64,000 bases of DNA from Scolanthus callimorphus (lineage: Eukaryota; Cnidaria; Anthozoa; Actiniaria; Edwardsiidae): the NCBI GenBank assembly GCA_033964015.1, contig JAWWUD010000058.1:62001-126000 (forward strand), read 5' to 3'. Below are positions 1 through 10,368 of the stretch, one piece after another (positions within the stretch are counted from its first letter, which is position 1; the number at the start of each line of letters is the position of its first letter). The notes under the pieces were generated by a model. It ran no database searches. It saw only the letters and a program-made list of their open reading frames with translations, and had not been told where the DNA came from. The position numbers and the translations under genes were made by a program.

Positions 1-3000
1 ACGATGGACCAGCGTCTCAGAACCCCGAGAAGGTCAGAAAACTTCTCATGTGCTCCGGCAAGATCTACTATGAGCTGCTAAAGGTTTGTAATGGGGGATA
101 TTTGTAGCCTGAAATGTTCAGCCGTCTAAGCTCCCTACATTCCAACACTTGTTACGGGAGAGTTCCGAAAACGTGACCAGGAATTGCGTGATTCTCAAGA
201 TCTGGCTTTTTGTTGCTCAATTTCTTAATGAGCTATAATATTTGGGCTTCCATGGATCTGAGAGCTGTTCACTTTCACCGAAAAATATGTATATTATAGA
301 GCTCAAAAGAAATTGGCCAATCAGAAGCCATTCTCAAGATCTTGAGAATCATGCAATTCGTAGGCACGTTTTTGGAAGTCGGCGTTTAGTTTTTTTTTCT
401 TCCGTAACGAGTGATGGGGTGTAGGGAGAAAAGACGGCTGAAAATTCAGGCTAGGATATCTGGAACGTTGACCAGAAAGACGAGAAACAGTTTCAAGTAA
501 TATATCAAACACGAGACGGCGTGTTGCATGAGGATTTGGGGGGTGAAAAATCGAGGCCAGACCAACGGACTTTGACGTGTTTTGACGTGTTCCAGATGAA
601 AAGCAATACCGAGTGTTTCATATGGCTTTTAGCCTGCTTGCATGCGGTATTTGGTGTTTTTATCGCGGAAAACCCGATCCGTTCGATGATCGGGCGCCGC
701 TCAAAATTCCAAGATGGCGCCCGATATCAGCGAACGGACCGAGAACCGCAAGCAGGCTATATGGCTTCTCAAACGAATCATTGAATTTCGAGAAGAAGTA
801 CCAATAAAATCTTCAAAGTCTTTGCAAACTTCCTTCACGCGTATGATTTTCTTTGGTGAATTATGAATGAGTTTGAGAATGCCGTTTAAAAAGTGGATTG
901 AAAGACGCATACATCTGGTACCTTACACTGCGTTTGATTATATTTACAGTTTGGACATTGCGGAATACAATTGGTAACTTCATATATCGTTATTTGTATT
1001 TTCGCAGGAGCGGAGCAAGAGAGGAATGACTGAAGATATCGCCATCACCAGACTAGAGCAGGTAAGTAGTACATAAGGGACACAAACACATGGAAAATAC
1101 CACATGTTTTATTTAAGCATTAGAGCATAACTTTCTATGACTTTTTTTTTCGGCGCAATAGAGCACGCGTGATGCTGGGAGAGACACGAGAACGTTTCGA
1201 GTGTCTCTCCCAACATCACAAGTGCTCTATTTGCCGATAAAGTCGTAGAAAGTTGTGCTCTAATGCTTTTATGATATAGCGGGGGAGAACCTTTATCGGT
1301 GTAATAGAGCATAGATTTCGACCAATCAGAGCGCGCGTTATATCGTAGCTATATTATAACATAAAATAGAAAATAACCTCTCTAATCAGAAGGAGAACCG
1401 TAAAGAAAACTGCATAGAACAGTTCAGGGAATTTCGCAGTAGGACGATTTGAACGGATGAAGAATGTTTCAAAACAGTCCACGGTAAACGATTTCAAACG
1501 AATTGCTAGCTTGTCCTTGGATCTAATTATACAAGCGCCTTTCCTGGAACACGGTAAATTGAAAATACCGTACAATTCAAGGGGCGATATTATCGCTTTG
1601 GGACATCTATATATAGAGGGTATTACACGATGGCGCGAAGATATGAGTGGCATTTTTTTGTGTACATGAAAAGGAGGAAATTGAAGAGAGACGTTTAAAG
1701 GGAGCCTGTCATGATACGCGCATGCTCCAGGCGCGAGCACTGAATTATCAGCAAAACTAATAAGGCCATCCTATCAGATAACTATTTAAGAAATATGTAA
1801 AGCAAAAAGCATGGTGGGATGGATTGAGAAGTGGCGAGATTATATACGATTTGTCTTTGAGGTTTTTAGCCTTCGCTGGTCATCGTTACGGGACAATGGC
1901 TCGTCACCTCGCGGGGGAGTCTCTGGTGACAGCCACCGACGCATGCGTGAATGAAAATGGTGGTGTTATGCCTCGCAATTACTTTTAGAGCGTTCAAGTC
2001 GAAGGCATAGGTTGAAAAGACGACAAGGAAACGAATGCCAGTGTTATTTTGACAGATACGTTTTTATAAAGCGAGATTAAGCTACTTTTATGTACGCGTG
2101 CGCGCCTTTGCAACCAATCTGCGAAGCATCCTCGCGCGCCAGGGTCCTTCCCTCACCTCCCCCCAGGGGACAGAGGAAAAGGACCCTGGAATGGTCTGGT
2201 CACGTGTCACCCAGATTTCGGGTGATAACAAAAATTCCCAAGCGGGGATAGGATACGCGCACGTTGCTCCTTGCGTTTTCTAAAAATGGCGGCTCGTGAC
2301 TGTGACTAGCAACGGCGACTAAAAACACTGCGAAACAAGTAACTTTGTTGAGAAACAGTTTAGTTTTCCTTCAATGCTAAAGAAAACATAGTGTTTCTGC
2401 AAAGGATTTCTGGATGGAGAGCGTTTATATCCTGCTATGGAAAAGTACATGAGTGGCTTCAAGTTTCGTGTTATTTCTACTGGCAGTCCTTCGAGGGTTC
2501 ATTGCGTCGGATGCTCGTCAAGTTGAAACGTTTTTGCCGTCTAATAAATCAGCTTGTCCGGCAGCAAGCTTGAAGACTAAGATGTACCAATAAAGACAAT
2601 TATTAAAAAGTGGAAAAGATGGTTGCAAACCCGGGAACATTCGTCTCTGGCCCAGATTTTGAGTTGGCCGTTGTTTCGTCTTGATTGTTTTCGCAAGGTG
2701 GAAATGTTTACTTTTGCTGCCCTACACGCTGGGAAAACTACCGCTCGTCTGCATGGTTGTTCGGCTAAAAGTTTGAGTCCAAGAGATATTTCGGTAAAGA
2801 CAGTAAACTCGCAAACTCCTAGAAAGCAAGTGGAAAAAACTAGATAGCAAAAACCCGCTTGTCGCCGAAAGCTGGCAATACTCACATTTGAGGAAAAGAC
2901 TCGTTTTCCTGGCGAAACAAACAGTAACACAGTTTCGAATCCTGACAAGAAATACTGCATGTAGTATAGATTGCTTCTTAGGTAAGCTGACTTGAATGAA

Positions 3001-4539
3001 TGTACATAAAATAAACTAGCACGCTAAAATAAATTGCTCAATATCTTGCCGTTTCTGCTCGTGTTGTCTTAAAGTTTATTTATATTTCTCAACTGGGAAA
3101 TAATGGGTCCGTCAGCCTGGGAATTATGTTCAAAAGTTCTTGGGAAAACAACGGAAAGTTTATTTTCCAAATTTTCTGATTTTCGTGACTAATAGTTTTG
3201 GGCAAAATGAAGAAATCTGACAAAATGTCTTCAGTCTCTTTTTGTCAGTAATTTTCCGTTGGGACCCCACCCCAAGTTTTGATTTTTGTTATCACCCGAA
3301 ATCTGGGTGACACGTGACCAGACCATTCCAGGGTCCTTTTCCTCTGTCCCCTGGGGGGAGGTGAGGGAAGGCGCGCGAGGATGTCTGCGAAGGCCCTCAA
3401 ATGGATGTCGCCAGAGCCTCCCCTGCGAGCAGGAGAGCTCTGGTTTCGAGAATGATACTTCTTTGATTTGAGAGATGCGCAGAATAGCTGCGCAGTTGCG
3501 TGGCAGGTTCCCTTTTAAAGAGCCGTATGCAGCCGTCTTTTCGTTTCGCCATTTTGACATTAAGGATACCGAAAGAAGAAGCTAATGCAACATAACGCAG
3601 AATGTGAAATGTTAATTATGTCCTCTTGCGCTTTTAGATCAGCCCGTTTCCGTTTGACTTGGTCAAGGCCGAGTGCCGAAAGTACTTGAATGCCGAAATC
3701 GTTTGGGCTCAAGAGGAACCCAAGAACATGGGGTTCTGGACATACGTCAAGCCACGTATTGAGACGGCCGTGAGCCATAAATCGCCTGTCAGGTGAGGAA
3801 AGCTAATAAACAACGCTTGATCCTGGACTGTACCGGAATAGTTCCGTGTTGTTTACAAGCAGAGAAACCCTTGAGCATCCAGACAAAAAGTGTATAGCGA
3901 ACTATGGGCGTATTTCTCTTGTATTTGCTTGCATGGCCGATCACACAAGCCTGGAAGGGTTTTGTGATCTGAAACCTCACGCAAACATTTGGTACGCAGG
4001 TGGGCTGCCTTGCTCGAGGATCCCGCAGCTCGCGGGCGCTGTCGAGGTGCTCCCAAAAAGGGCCACCTCGCGATAAGTAATTTTCATTGCCCGAGATACT
4101 CGAGGAAGATGAGCTGGGAGCGTTCGGATAGTTAATCGTTTCATGGAAAGTATTTATAGAACGGGCACGTCGTGTAGTATGGTGATCTGACACTCTTAAC
4201 GTAGTATCTATGATTCAAAGCTTACTTTGGGAAATCATTTTTGGTCGTCGACCGCCATTGTTTATTAAACAACCCATTGTATTCCATGCTTCCACGACCA
4301 AATCATAAAGCGGTGTATGTGCTCAGTGGTGGAGGACTAACTAAAGGCTTCTCCCTCTCGCTCTAGGGACGAGTGAACCTTCCATCTCCCTTACATTTCT
4401 CCCCTTTCAGATCTCATATGTTTGAACCTCTCTTATTTTCAGATATGCCGGACGTAACGTGTCTGCTTCAACTGCTACTGGGAACAAGCATAACCACTTG
4501 TCCGAACAAGCTGACGTCCTCAACAGTGCCTTGAGCTAG
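1..4539 (+). CDS. OGDH: 2-oxoglutarate dehydrogenase E1 component, 3' end (last four exons)
   Basis: Thiamine-diphosphate E1 subunit of the mitochondrial 2-oxoglutarate dehydrogenase complex (TCA cycle); only the C-terminal part lies in the window. Exons by GT/AG and frame: 1-83 (open to the left, codons from 3), 1008-1061, 3638-3792, 4443-4539, with TAG at 4537-4539. The joined frame reads about 127 residues and carries family C-terminal signatures: [34 protein letters not shown], a [10 protein letters not shown] stretch, YVKPR, and [12 protein letters not shown] before the stop. These fit OGDH/OGDHL better than DHTKD1, whose C-terminus lacks the ATGNK-xxHL motif. All junctions keep phase. 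The 2.6-kb intron 1062-3637 holds repeats only. Known: this region helps form the C-terminal transketolase-like domain. Inference: a functional gene, since nothing visible is broken. Confidence 0.93.
630..759. mobile_element. 130-bp Mutator-like MITE in an OGDH intron
   Basis: TIRs read TAGCCTGCTTGCATGCGG at the left and the matching complement (CCGCAAGCAGGCTA) at the right. The element is flanked by 9-bp direct repeats tatggcttt (621-629) and tatggcttc (760-768), 8/9 identical. The same TIR core recurs at 18003 and 19810. There is no coding capacity. The 9-bp duplication suggests the Mutator/MULE superfamily (inference). Confidence 0.75.
1116..1267. repeat. Foldback MITE
   Basis: Near-perfect inverted repeat spanning the whole 152 bp: AGCATTAGAGCATAACTTTC at the left pairs with GAAAGTTGTGCTCTAATGCT at the right, with a short loop near 1192. 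Lies in the second visible OGDH intron. Superfamily not recognised. Confidence 0.65.
2121..3390. repeat. Inverted pair of a ~114-bp repeat in an OGDH intron
   Basis: 2121-2234 and 3281-3390 are inverted copies, sharing the reverse-complemented core with CCTCACCTCCCCCCAGGGGA and a TCACGTGTCACCCAGATTTC stretch. The 1.05 kb between them shows no convincing coding signal. They may be ends of one old element or two opposed insertions. A related GCTCGTCACCTCGCGGGGGA motif lies at 1892. Confidence 0.6.
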
Positions 4540-4566
4540 ATACAGTACTGGCACGTGGATTGTGCA

Positions 4567-4572
4567 AATAAA
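4567..4572 (+). terminator. Polyadenylation signal of OGDH
   Basis: Canonical AATAAA 28 bases after the OGDH stop codon; the only hexamer close to that stop. It implies a very short 3' UTR. Confidence 0.6.
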
Positions 4573-5298
4573 TATGAAGTGACTATCCAAGTGACTATTA
4601 TGATTTTAGCTTTTTACTTCCCTTTTACTTAGAAGAAGTGTGCACAGTCTACGGTACCTTTTCGCAGTATTAAGAATAGCGGGCTTTTAGAACATTGGTG
4701 TGCGGCGCCATGTCATGTGAGAGACATTCGCGGAATCTATGTGTTATTTTCTTGGAATAAGGACCCTAGCATTTTATTTGAAGGACGTTTACTGGATGTA
4801 TCTTATGTTTTCGTGGAACTAGTTTACAAATGCAAGTTGTATATGTAAATATATTGTGTGTCATATTATGGAAGCCATGAGCTATTTTAAAACACGAGTT
4901 GATATTAATTTACCCATATTGGAAGAATGCACTGAAATGCGTGGCATTAGTAAATAGACTTTTGATTTTGTCGCGAACTTCAAAATCTTCAAAAAAGTGT
5001 TTTTATGTTTTAATTTAATCAGACATAAAATTGAATGGGATGAGGGGTCGTAATGAAATAAAGTCGTCCGGATGTTGAAAAGATGATGGAATAAATTGTA
5101 GATTACAAATATAATGAACTAAATGCAAATTACTCCGTGCAGAGTGTGTTTTACTTTGTTGTGCATCAGGGATGGGGTGCGTATACAATGAATAACACGA
5201 ATATACAAATCTGGAAATGAAAACGCCTTTATAATGCACGCTCGTTTGGCTTACATTTTGCAAGGTATCAAAAGAAGTTTTTAGTAGGTAATGGCTAG

Positions 5299-5447
5299 AA
5301 GGGATAACTCAGGAGGTGATTAATAACTCATAGGCTTCACGGTAGAACAAACCTACATATTCTATGTTATGCCATGTTATGTCATGTAGCTTCGTTCTAT
5401 TGTTTATGCCTATGAATTATTAATCACCTCCACTGTGAGTATCCCAT
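5299..5447. repeat. Foldback repeat
   Basis: GGAGGTGATTAATAACTCAT at 5312 is the near-complement of ATGAATTATTAATCACCTCC ending at 5431, with weaker pairing outward (GGGATAACTC / GTGAGTATCCC). A ttatgccatgttatgtcatg stretch lies in the loop. Confidence 0.55.
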
Positions 5448-5533
5448 CTACAATATGACCTTTATGCACTTTTTACTCATTCATGCGCACGAAGTGCAAA
5501 TGAAGGAGTATTGGAATGGGAGGCTTTCATGTT

Positions 5534-6147
5534 ATGCACCAGTCAATTGACAGCCCCGCACCCACACCCCCCCATTCGCGCATTAGCGGGGTACTAGCGG
5601 GGCTTTCGTACAGAATTCACACTACATTACTGCCCCGTTGGTCGGGAGATGCACTTTCTTTCACGGCTTCCACACAGTACATCGAGCGGGGAGTCACTCT
5701 CTTCCCCGGGACACAACACAACAGAAACAAGCCCGCTTTCCTCCATATGCTTCACCTCCATATGAACACCCCTTTACTTCACAAAAGACACGACAAATAC
5801 AGATTTTTGTTACTTGAATTAAACGTATTAAATTTTAATCTACACTAGCGAAAGTACATGCAAGTAGAAAAATATGGTTTTATTACGCTTTGCGATCGGC
5901 TGCGGCTGCATTGAAAACTGGGCACCATTGACATGACTATTTTCAGTGAGTAAAAATCCTTTGTGTTATCTTCTAAATTCATTGGGCAAGGAGCGCATTC
6001 ACTCTTAATTATTACCCTGGGGACGGTGCATTCACCTCTCAGATTGTCCCCGCAAACCGAGGCGCTCACTGCCTTTCATTTGCCAAAAAGTGAATGCCCC
6101 GCTAATGCGCGAATGGGGGGTGCGGGGCTGTCAATTGACTGGTGCAT
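5534..6147. mobile_element. 614-bp TIR element
   Basis: Terminal arms of about 55-65 bp: the left starts ATGCACCAGTCAATTGACAG and the right ends CTGTCAATTGACTGGTGCAT. Both arms contain a GCGCATTAGCGGGG-type block. The interior has no protein similarity I can recognise. Target duplication not resolved. Confidence 0.65.
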
Positions 6148-7135
6148 TACGTGTTAGCAGCAACGCTCGCTGTGCATTATGGGCGACTATTTTGGTCAGC
6201 AATGCATCATGGGGCGAGTTTATCAGAAAGATTCATGGGGGGCGATTGAGTAGTTTCTTCGCTTGTTTTTGACTGATTTCAGTGCATTTTCTCGACAACT
6301 TGCTATCAATCAAACTCAACACGAAACCTCATCATCACTGATACAATCGATCTGCTTTGAAATGGCTTTTTTTTTTCAACCTGCTGGTGGAAAACCTACT
6401 GTCCTTCAAGGCTGTGTACCCGAGGGGGAGGGGGCTGTATATTACTTCATCGTGAGCAAAATTGAATGAGACCTCCATGCCCAAAGACAATTTTGCTTTT
6501 AAAAATAAAGAAACAAACTCTCAACAAAATACAACTGAAACAACATGACATGCATGAATGAGTGAGTGGCTCACAGGAGCAATTGATTGGAACTAAGCTC
6601 AAAATGGCATTTAAACTTACCGATGGACTCCATGTGTAAGGAACCAAAGGAGTAACGCGTCAATTCTCTCGGATTTACACGCATACGCAAGGGAAAGCAA
6701 ACATCAACGTAAATATAATTCCCATGTCGAGACAGCATCGTGAGGGTAAATTGGTGATTATGATGTCACTGCGCGCACGCTAGTTTGTTTTGTGACGTCG
6801 TAACGCATTAGAGCGGCTTTCCAATGCGCGTTCGAAAGAACAGCAAGCAATCTCGTAGCCTGTTGCGTAGCCAGAGCTCCTCTGCTCGTCACCTCGCGGA
6901 GTGGGCTCGGCTTAATTGAGGGCCTGCCACGGCTGCGTTGATTGGCTGATTATAAACGAAGGTGCATGCGCAGCACGTTAATTCCATCAACGGATTTGTA
7001 TCGCGCGCACTCGTCAGTGGCTTTTATCAGAGCCTCCCCCGCGAGGAGACGAGCCGGTGTAGCTATGTGTTCGATAACTAACAAGAAGCACTTCGTATTT
7101 TAGCCGGTCTCAGTTATCTGATCTCCGTTTGTTTA

Positions 7136-7365
7136 GGGGCCGACCATTTAACTTTTGAGGGGGGGGTGGGCTTTTTTGAAAAAAAATATCCTGCACGGCC
7201 CGAAGGGCCGAAAAAAATTTCCTGCACAGCAAAATGATGACTAAAACCCTTCTTTTTTATTGGAAAAAAAATTCTCACCGCTTACAAGAGGTAGAAAAAA
7301 AAATCTTGCACCGACAAAAAAGCCCACCCCCCCCCCCCCCCCTCAAAAGTTAAATGGTCGGCCCC
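7136..7365. mobile_element. 230-bp PIF/Harbinger-like MITE
   Basis: TIR GGGGCCGACCATTTAACTTT at the left and its complement ending GGTCGGCCCC at the right. Flanking TTA direct repeats (7133-7135, 7366-7368) fit the TWA target duplication of PIF/Harbinger. The interior has poly-G/poly-C tracts and GAAAAAAAAT runs. Confidence 0.65.
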
Positions 7366-8065
7366 TTAGTAAGTAGCGACTGTACGTTCGGGCTCATGAT
7401 TTTCTGATTAATCTCTTGCCTCATTCAAGCGTAGTGATTGGACAGTAGTGCGCAACAGACCGAACAGACACAACGCACGCCAACTCGAAACTAATTTTGA
7501 ACCGGTACAAGGTTCCAGTTCTCACATTAAAAGGAATTGGAGAAAAACCACTGTCTTATGTATCTTGATCGTCTTTGTCGATTCGCAGTGAACAAAACGA
7601 AGCGAGGCCAACACCGGCTATTTTTTTATCATTTATGTAACTCGTTTTCGGGCGTCCACCATTAGAAAAGGCAGGCTGTATAAGGGAAATAACAGGTATT
7701 ATTTTAATGAGCAGATTAAGTCATTGCCCACGTGTTTACAAAAACAAACCAGCGTGACAGATCTCGAGATCGCACATCAAACCCATGGTCAGTTGAGCCC
7801 TGGTTCCTATCCGACAACCCAAGAATGTCGCCATTTCAATAGGCACGACTTAATAATTAATTACAATACAAATACATAATGCCTCATTACACAATACTAA
7901 CAACTGGAGACGGATTAATTAGTACACAGTGCTGAGGACTGAGGCACCTCGGAACAGATAATTTATGGTACCATAGTCTCCTGTGGGTTGGAAAATACGA
8001 AGGAAATTACGTGAATTATGCACCAAGAATCAACCCCTTCGCGTCGATCGTAGCGGCTGTTCAAG

Positions 8066-8998
8066 ATGTGTGAACGAATTTATATAATTGACTGGGAAAC
8101 CGGCCATCAATTTCTAGAAAATATCACTCTTTCTCCTCAAGTTCAGATCACTACAGAGATCTGTATTTACTATGGAAGCAATGACATACCAGCCAAACTG
8201 TTACCACAGTTTAGAAGTTTACACGTGCCGAGAAATGCCAGGATTTCATCTGTAAAAGAAGCGAACTGGGAACCGTTGTTGAAAAGGTTAACTTGGAAAA
8301 ATCCTCGCGTAAAAATTCAACAAAAGATAGACGTTTGTTTGGTTTCTGGAGAGGTAGAAATATGCTTTGGTGGACTTACAGGGCTCTTGACCTCGAAGGC
8401 GGTAGAATATCGCATTATTGCTGACAAGAATTACAGCATTCTTGACGAGTTTAAAACTAAATGCGTGAACTGCAGAATGGTTTATGCCACAAGGAAGGGG
8501 CTCAAAATTCACCACGAGAAATATTGTGGTTATTTTGAGAAATGCCTGACTAGTTCTAACAACAAACGAAAAGCCGGATTTAATAAGACTTCACGCTCTG
8601 CAAAATTGGCAGACGAATGCCCAATATGCCTGAAAAACTGCATTGTGACATATTGTCCCCATGGCAACAGAAGCGAGGACATGAAAAATCTTCACAAATC
8701 AGAATTTGTCGGTAAAACACATCCGTCCTGGAGCAACTTTGACACAAATTCCTATTCTGCACATTTTCTCTATGGTTACGATCTGCTGCCCTGTCTGGCA
8801 GTCACTGGTTGTCAGCAGACTTTTCCATCGCTACAAGAGCAGGCGCATCATCACGTGACCCACCATGGATGTCGCAAGCCATATTTCTGTATGGTGTGTT
8901 ACAGGATGCTAAAGACGATGTGTTTTGAAAACGAGGCAGAGCTTTTGTTTCATGGGAAACTGGCTGGGCATTGCGAACCGGAGTTTTCGTTTGTTTGA
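8066..8998 (+). CDS. PIN-like nuclease-fold / Cys-His zinc-finger protein, 310 aa
   Basis: Single uninterrupted frame, ATG 8066 to TGA 8996-8998. Residues 1-125 read like a PIN-like (NYN/PIN_11-type) fold. Three spaced acidic positions match the family: D9 after a hydrophobic strand (IYIIDWE), D89 in KIQQKIDVCLV, and D120 in EYRIIADKNYS, with ICIYYGSND as strand 2. Residues 133-154 form a C2HC finger (C133, C136, H149, C154). More Cys/His clusters follow: CPIC at 185-188, C243/C249 with a His cluster at 261-267, and C275/C278 with H296/H302. PIN-like plus C2H2 is known from ZNF451-type proteins; assignment here is by motif only. Expected role: nucleic-acid binding, perhaps RNase or nuclear adaptor. 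One acid is absent compared with the usual pair in the middle motif, so activity is uncertain. Intronless, unlike its neighbours, so possibly a retrocopy. Confidence 0.75.
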   Translation: MCERIYIIDWETGHQFLENITLSPQVQITTEICIYYGSNDIPAKLLPQFRSLHVPRNARISSVKEANWEPLLKRLTWKNPRVKIQQKIDVCLVSGEVEICFGGLTGLLTSKAVEYRIIADKNYSILDEFKTKCVNCRMVYATRKGLKIHHEKYCGYFEKCLTSSNNKRKAGFNKTSRSAKLADECPICLKNCIVTYCPHGNRSEDMKNLHKSEFVGKTHPSWSNFDTNSYSAHFLYGYDLLPCLAVTGCQQTFPSLQEQAHHHVTHHGCRKPYFCMVCYRMLKTMCFENEAELLFHGKLAGHCEPEFSFV

Positions 8999-9390
8999 TT
9001 TCTATTCTAGACCTGATGTTCCTGATAACACGGCCGGATCCCCACTTTTCACTATGTGCGTGTTCTCTTTTTGCAAGGATTGGGTAAACGCGTACAAAAT
9101 TTTAGTGTCAATATGTGGGGAAAAACCTGTTTGCCGCCCCGCAGCAAACACAGAGGATGACCCCTCAAAGAAGCATTTCTAGCTACGACGTTTTTACATG
9201 GAACAAGGCTCCGAGGGCTATCCTTCAGTTTCCCAGACAGGTTGTTTTCTCTAAATTAGCCATCTCTAGATTTACTGGACTAGATGACACCTTTGTATCA
9301 AGGCTCCGGGACGGAATGCAGAGCTATTCTCTTATCCCAGTATAGTGCGATTCTCAGGAGAGCGCCCGGTTTTCAAAGCAAGAAAACAAA

Positions 9391-9396
9391 AATAAA
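9391..9396 (+). terminator. Possible polyadenylation signal of the zinc-finger gene
   Basis: AATAAA 393 bases after the stop; the intervening sequence has no convincing exon. Confidence 0.35.
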
Positions 9397-9501
9397 AGCT
9401 ACTAAATCAAAAGAATTGAGAGGGATGCGCTTTAGATATACTTTTAAAAAAGATCCGCGATATCCCGAATTTGTTTACCGCTTGTGTGAACGGGGTCTTA
9501 G

Positions 9502-9744
9502 GGCTGCATCACACATGAACGTAAGCGCAGGACGCAAGCTCAAGACAAGCGTGAATAAGAGCGACGCAAGCGCAACATTAATGAGTTTGCTTGCGCTTGT
9601 CAAGCGTTCCGTTAATTCACACTAGACGCAAGCTCAAGGGAGCGCAACGTCTCGATTTTCTTGCGATTGCGTTCTAGTGTGAACCACGTAAGAGGAATAT
9701 ATGAGTTTGACATCCTTGCTCTTGCGTTCCAGTCTGAACCAGCC
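9502..9744. repeat. MITE-like repeat with imperfect inverted ends
   Basis: The left end GGCTGCATCACACATGAACG resembles the complement of the right end (GGCTGGTTCAGACTGGAACG). The interior repeats the motif GACGCAAGCTCAAG and its complements (CTTGCGCTTG). No coding. Confidence 0.5.
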
Positions 9745-9819
9745 TTTAAAGGTCCGAAAGCAACTTTTGAACTTTTGTCTGGCATGCTAAAAGCCCATTC
9801 TGGAAAAACGTTAAGCCCT

Positions 9820-10023
9820 GGCTAAACTAGGACACATAGCGCGCAACATTGTAGCCCGACGCATGTTTCTGTTGTGTCCCTGTTTAGCCACGCTAGAAAA
9901 ATTGTTGCGCGCGACAAAGTTTGTAGCCGGGATCCAAAGAAATGTTTCTTCGCGTACCATGTGTCCTGGTTTTAAAACATGCAGGACACACATGTTGCGC
10001 GCTACATGTGTCCTAGTTTAGCC
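9820..10023. mobile_element. 204-bp TIR element
   Basis: TIR GGCTAAACTAGGACACATAG at the left, right end TACATGTGTCCTAGTTTAGCC in complement, both followed by a GCGCGCAACAT block. The GTGTCC and GCGCGC motifs recur inside. Superfamily not determined. Confidence 0.65.
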
Positions 10024-10091
10024 GTAGCTTTAGAATCGATTCATATGAAATCCTACTGATTACTACTCCAGCAACAGTCTTGCTACTTTCG

Positions 10092-10097
10092 TTTATT
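10092..10097 (-). terminator. Polyadenylation signal of the EF-hand gene
   Basis: AATAAA on the minus strand, 272 bases downstream of the stop codon at 10369-10371. Confidence 0.5.
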
Positions 10098-10368
10098 TCC
10101 TCTTTCTATCCTCTTCAGATTTACAATTCCACATTTGTTGTGCACTTTGTTGATCGTGAATCTTAAAAACACGAGCGCAATAATAAAATACTTTATAATA
10201 TTTACAATTAGACTCCCAACTTAAACTTCTCCGTGAAGAAAAGATGAAAAAAGTTACATTATTAACAATATCAGACGACATTAAATTTACATTAGAAAAA
10301 GACTTTGAATGAGCGAATGTTCCTCTTCCATTTAAAATACATCTTGAAAATACATCGTGTCCAGAAAC

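Larger units (their letters stand above)
4573..8065. other. Intergenic region between OGDH and the zinc-finger gene
   Basis: No coding exon found on either strand; open frames here are short and contain inverted-repeat sequence. It holds three inverted-repeat elements (5299-5447, 5534-6147, 7136-7365). An imperfect inverted pair with a CTCGTCACCTCGCGGA-type core lies near 6864-6910 and 7025-7060. The last ~600 bases presumably include the promoter of the gene at 8066, but no TATA box or clear element could be assigned. Confidence 0.5.

Noticed and set aside
8999..9350. Further exons of the zinc-finger gene
   Set aside because: Short frames with cysteines exist (9068-9182, 9115-9345), but no acceptor/donor pair keeps the frame with 8998; read as 3' UTR.
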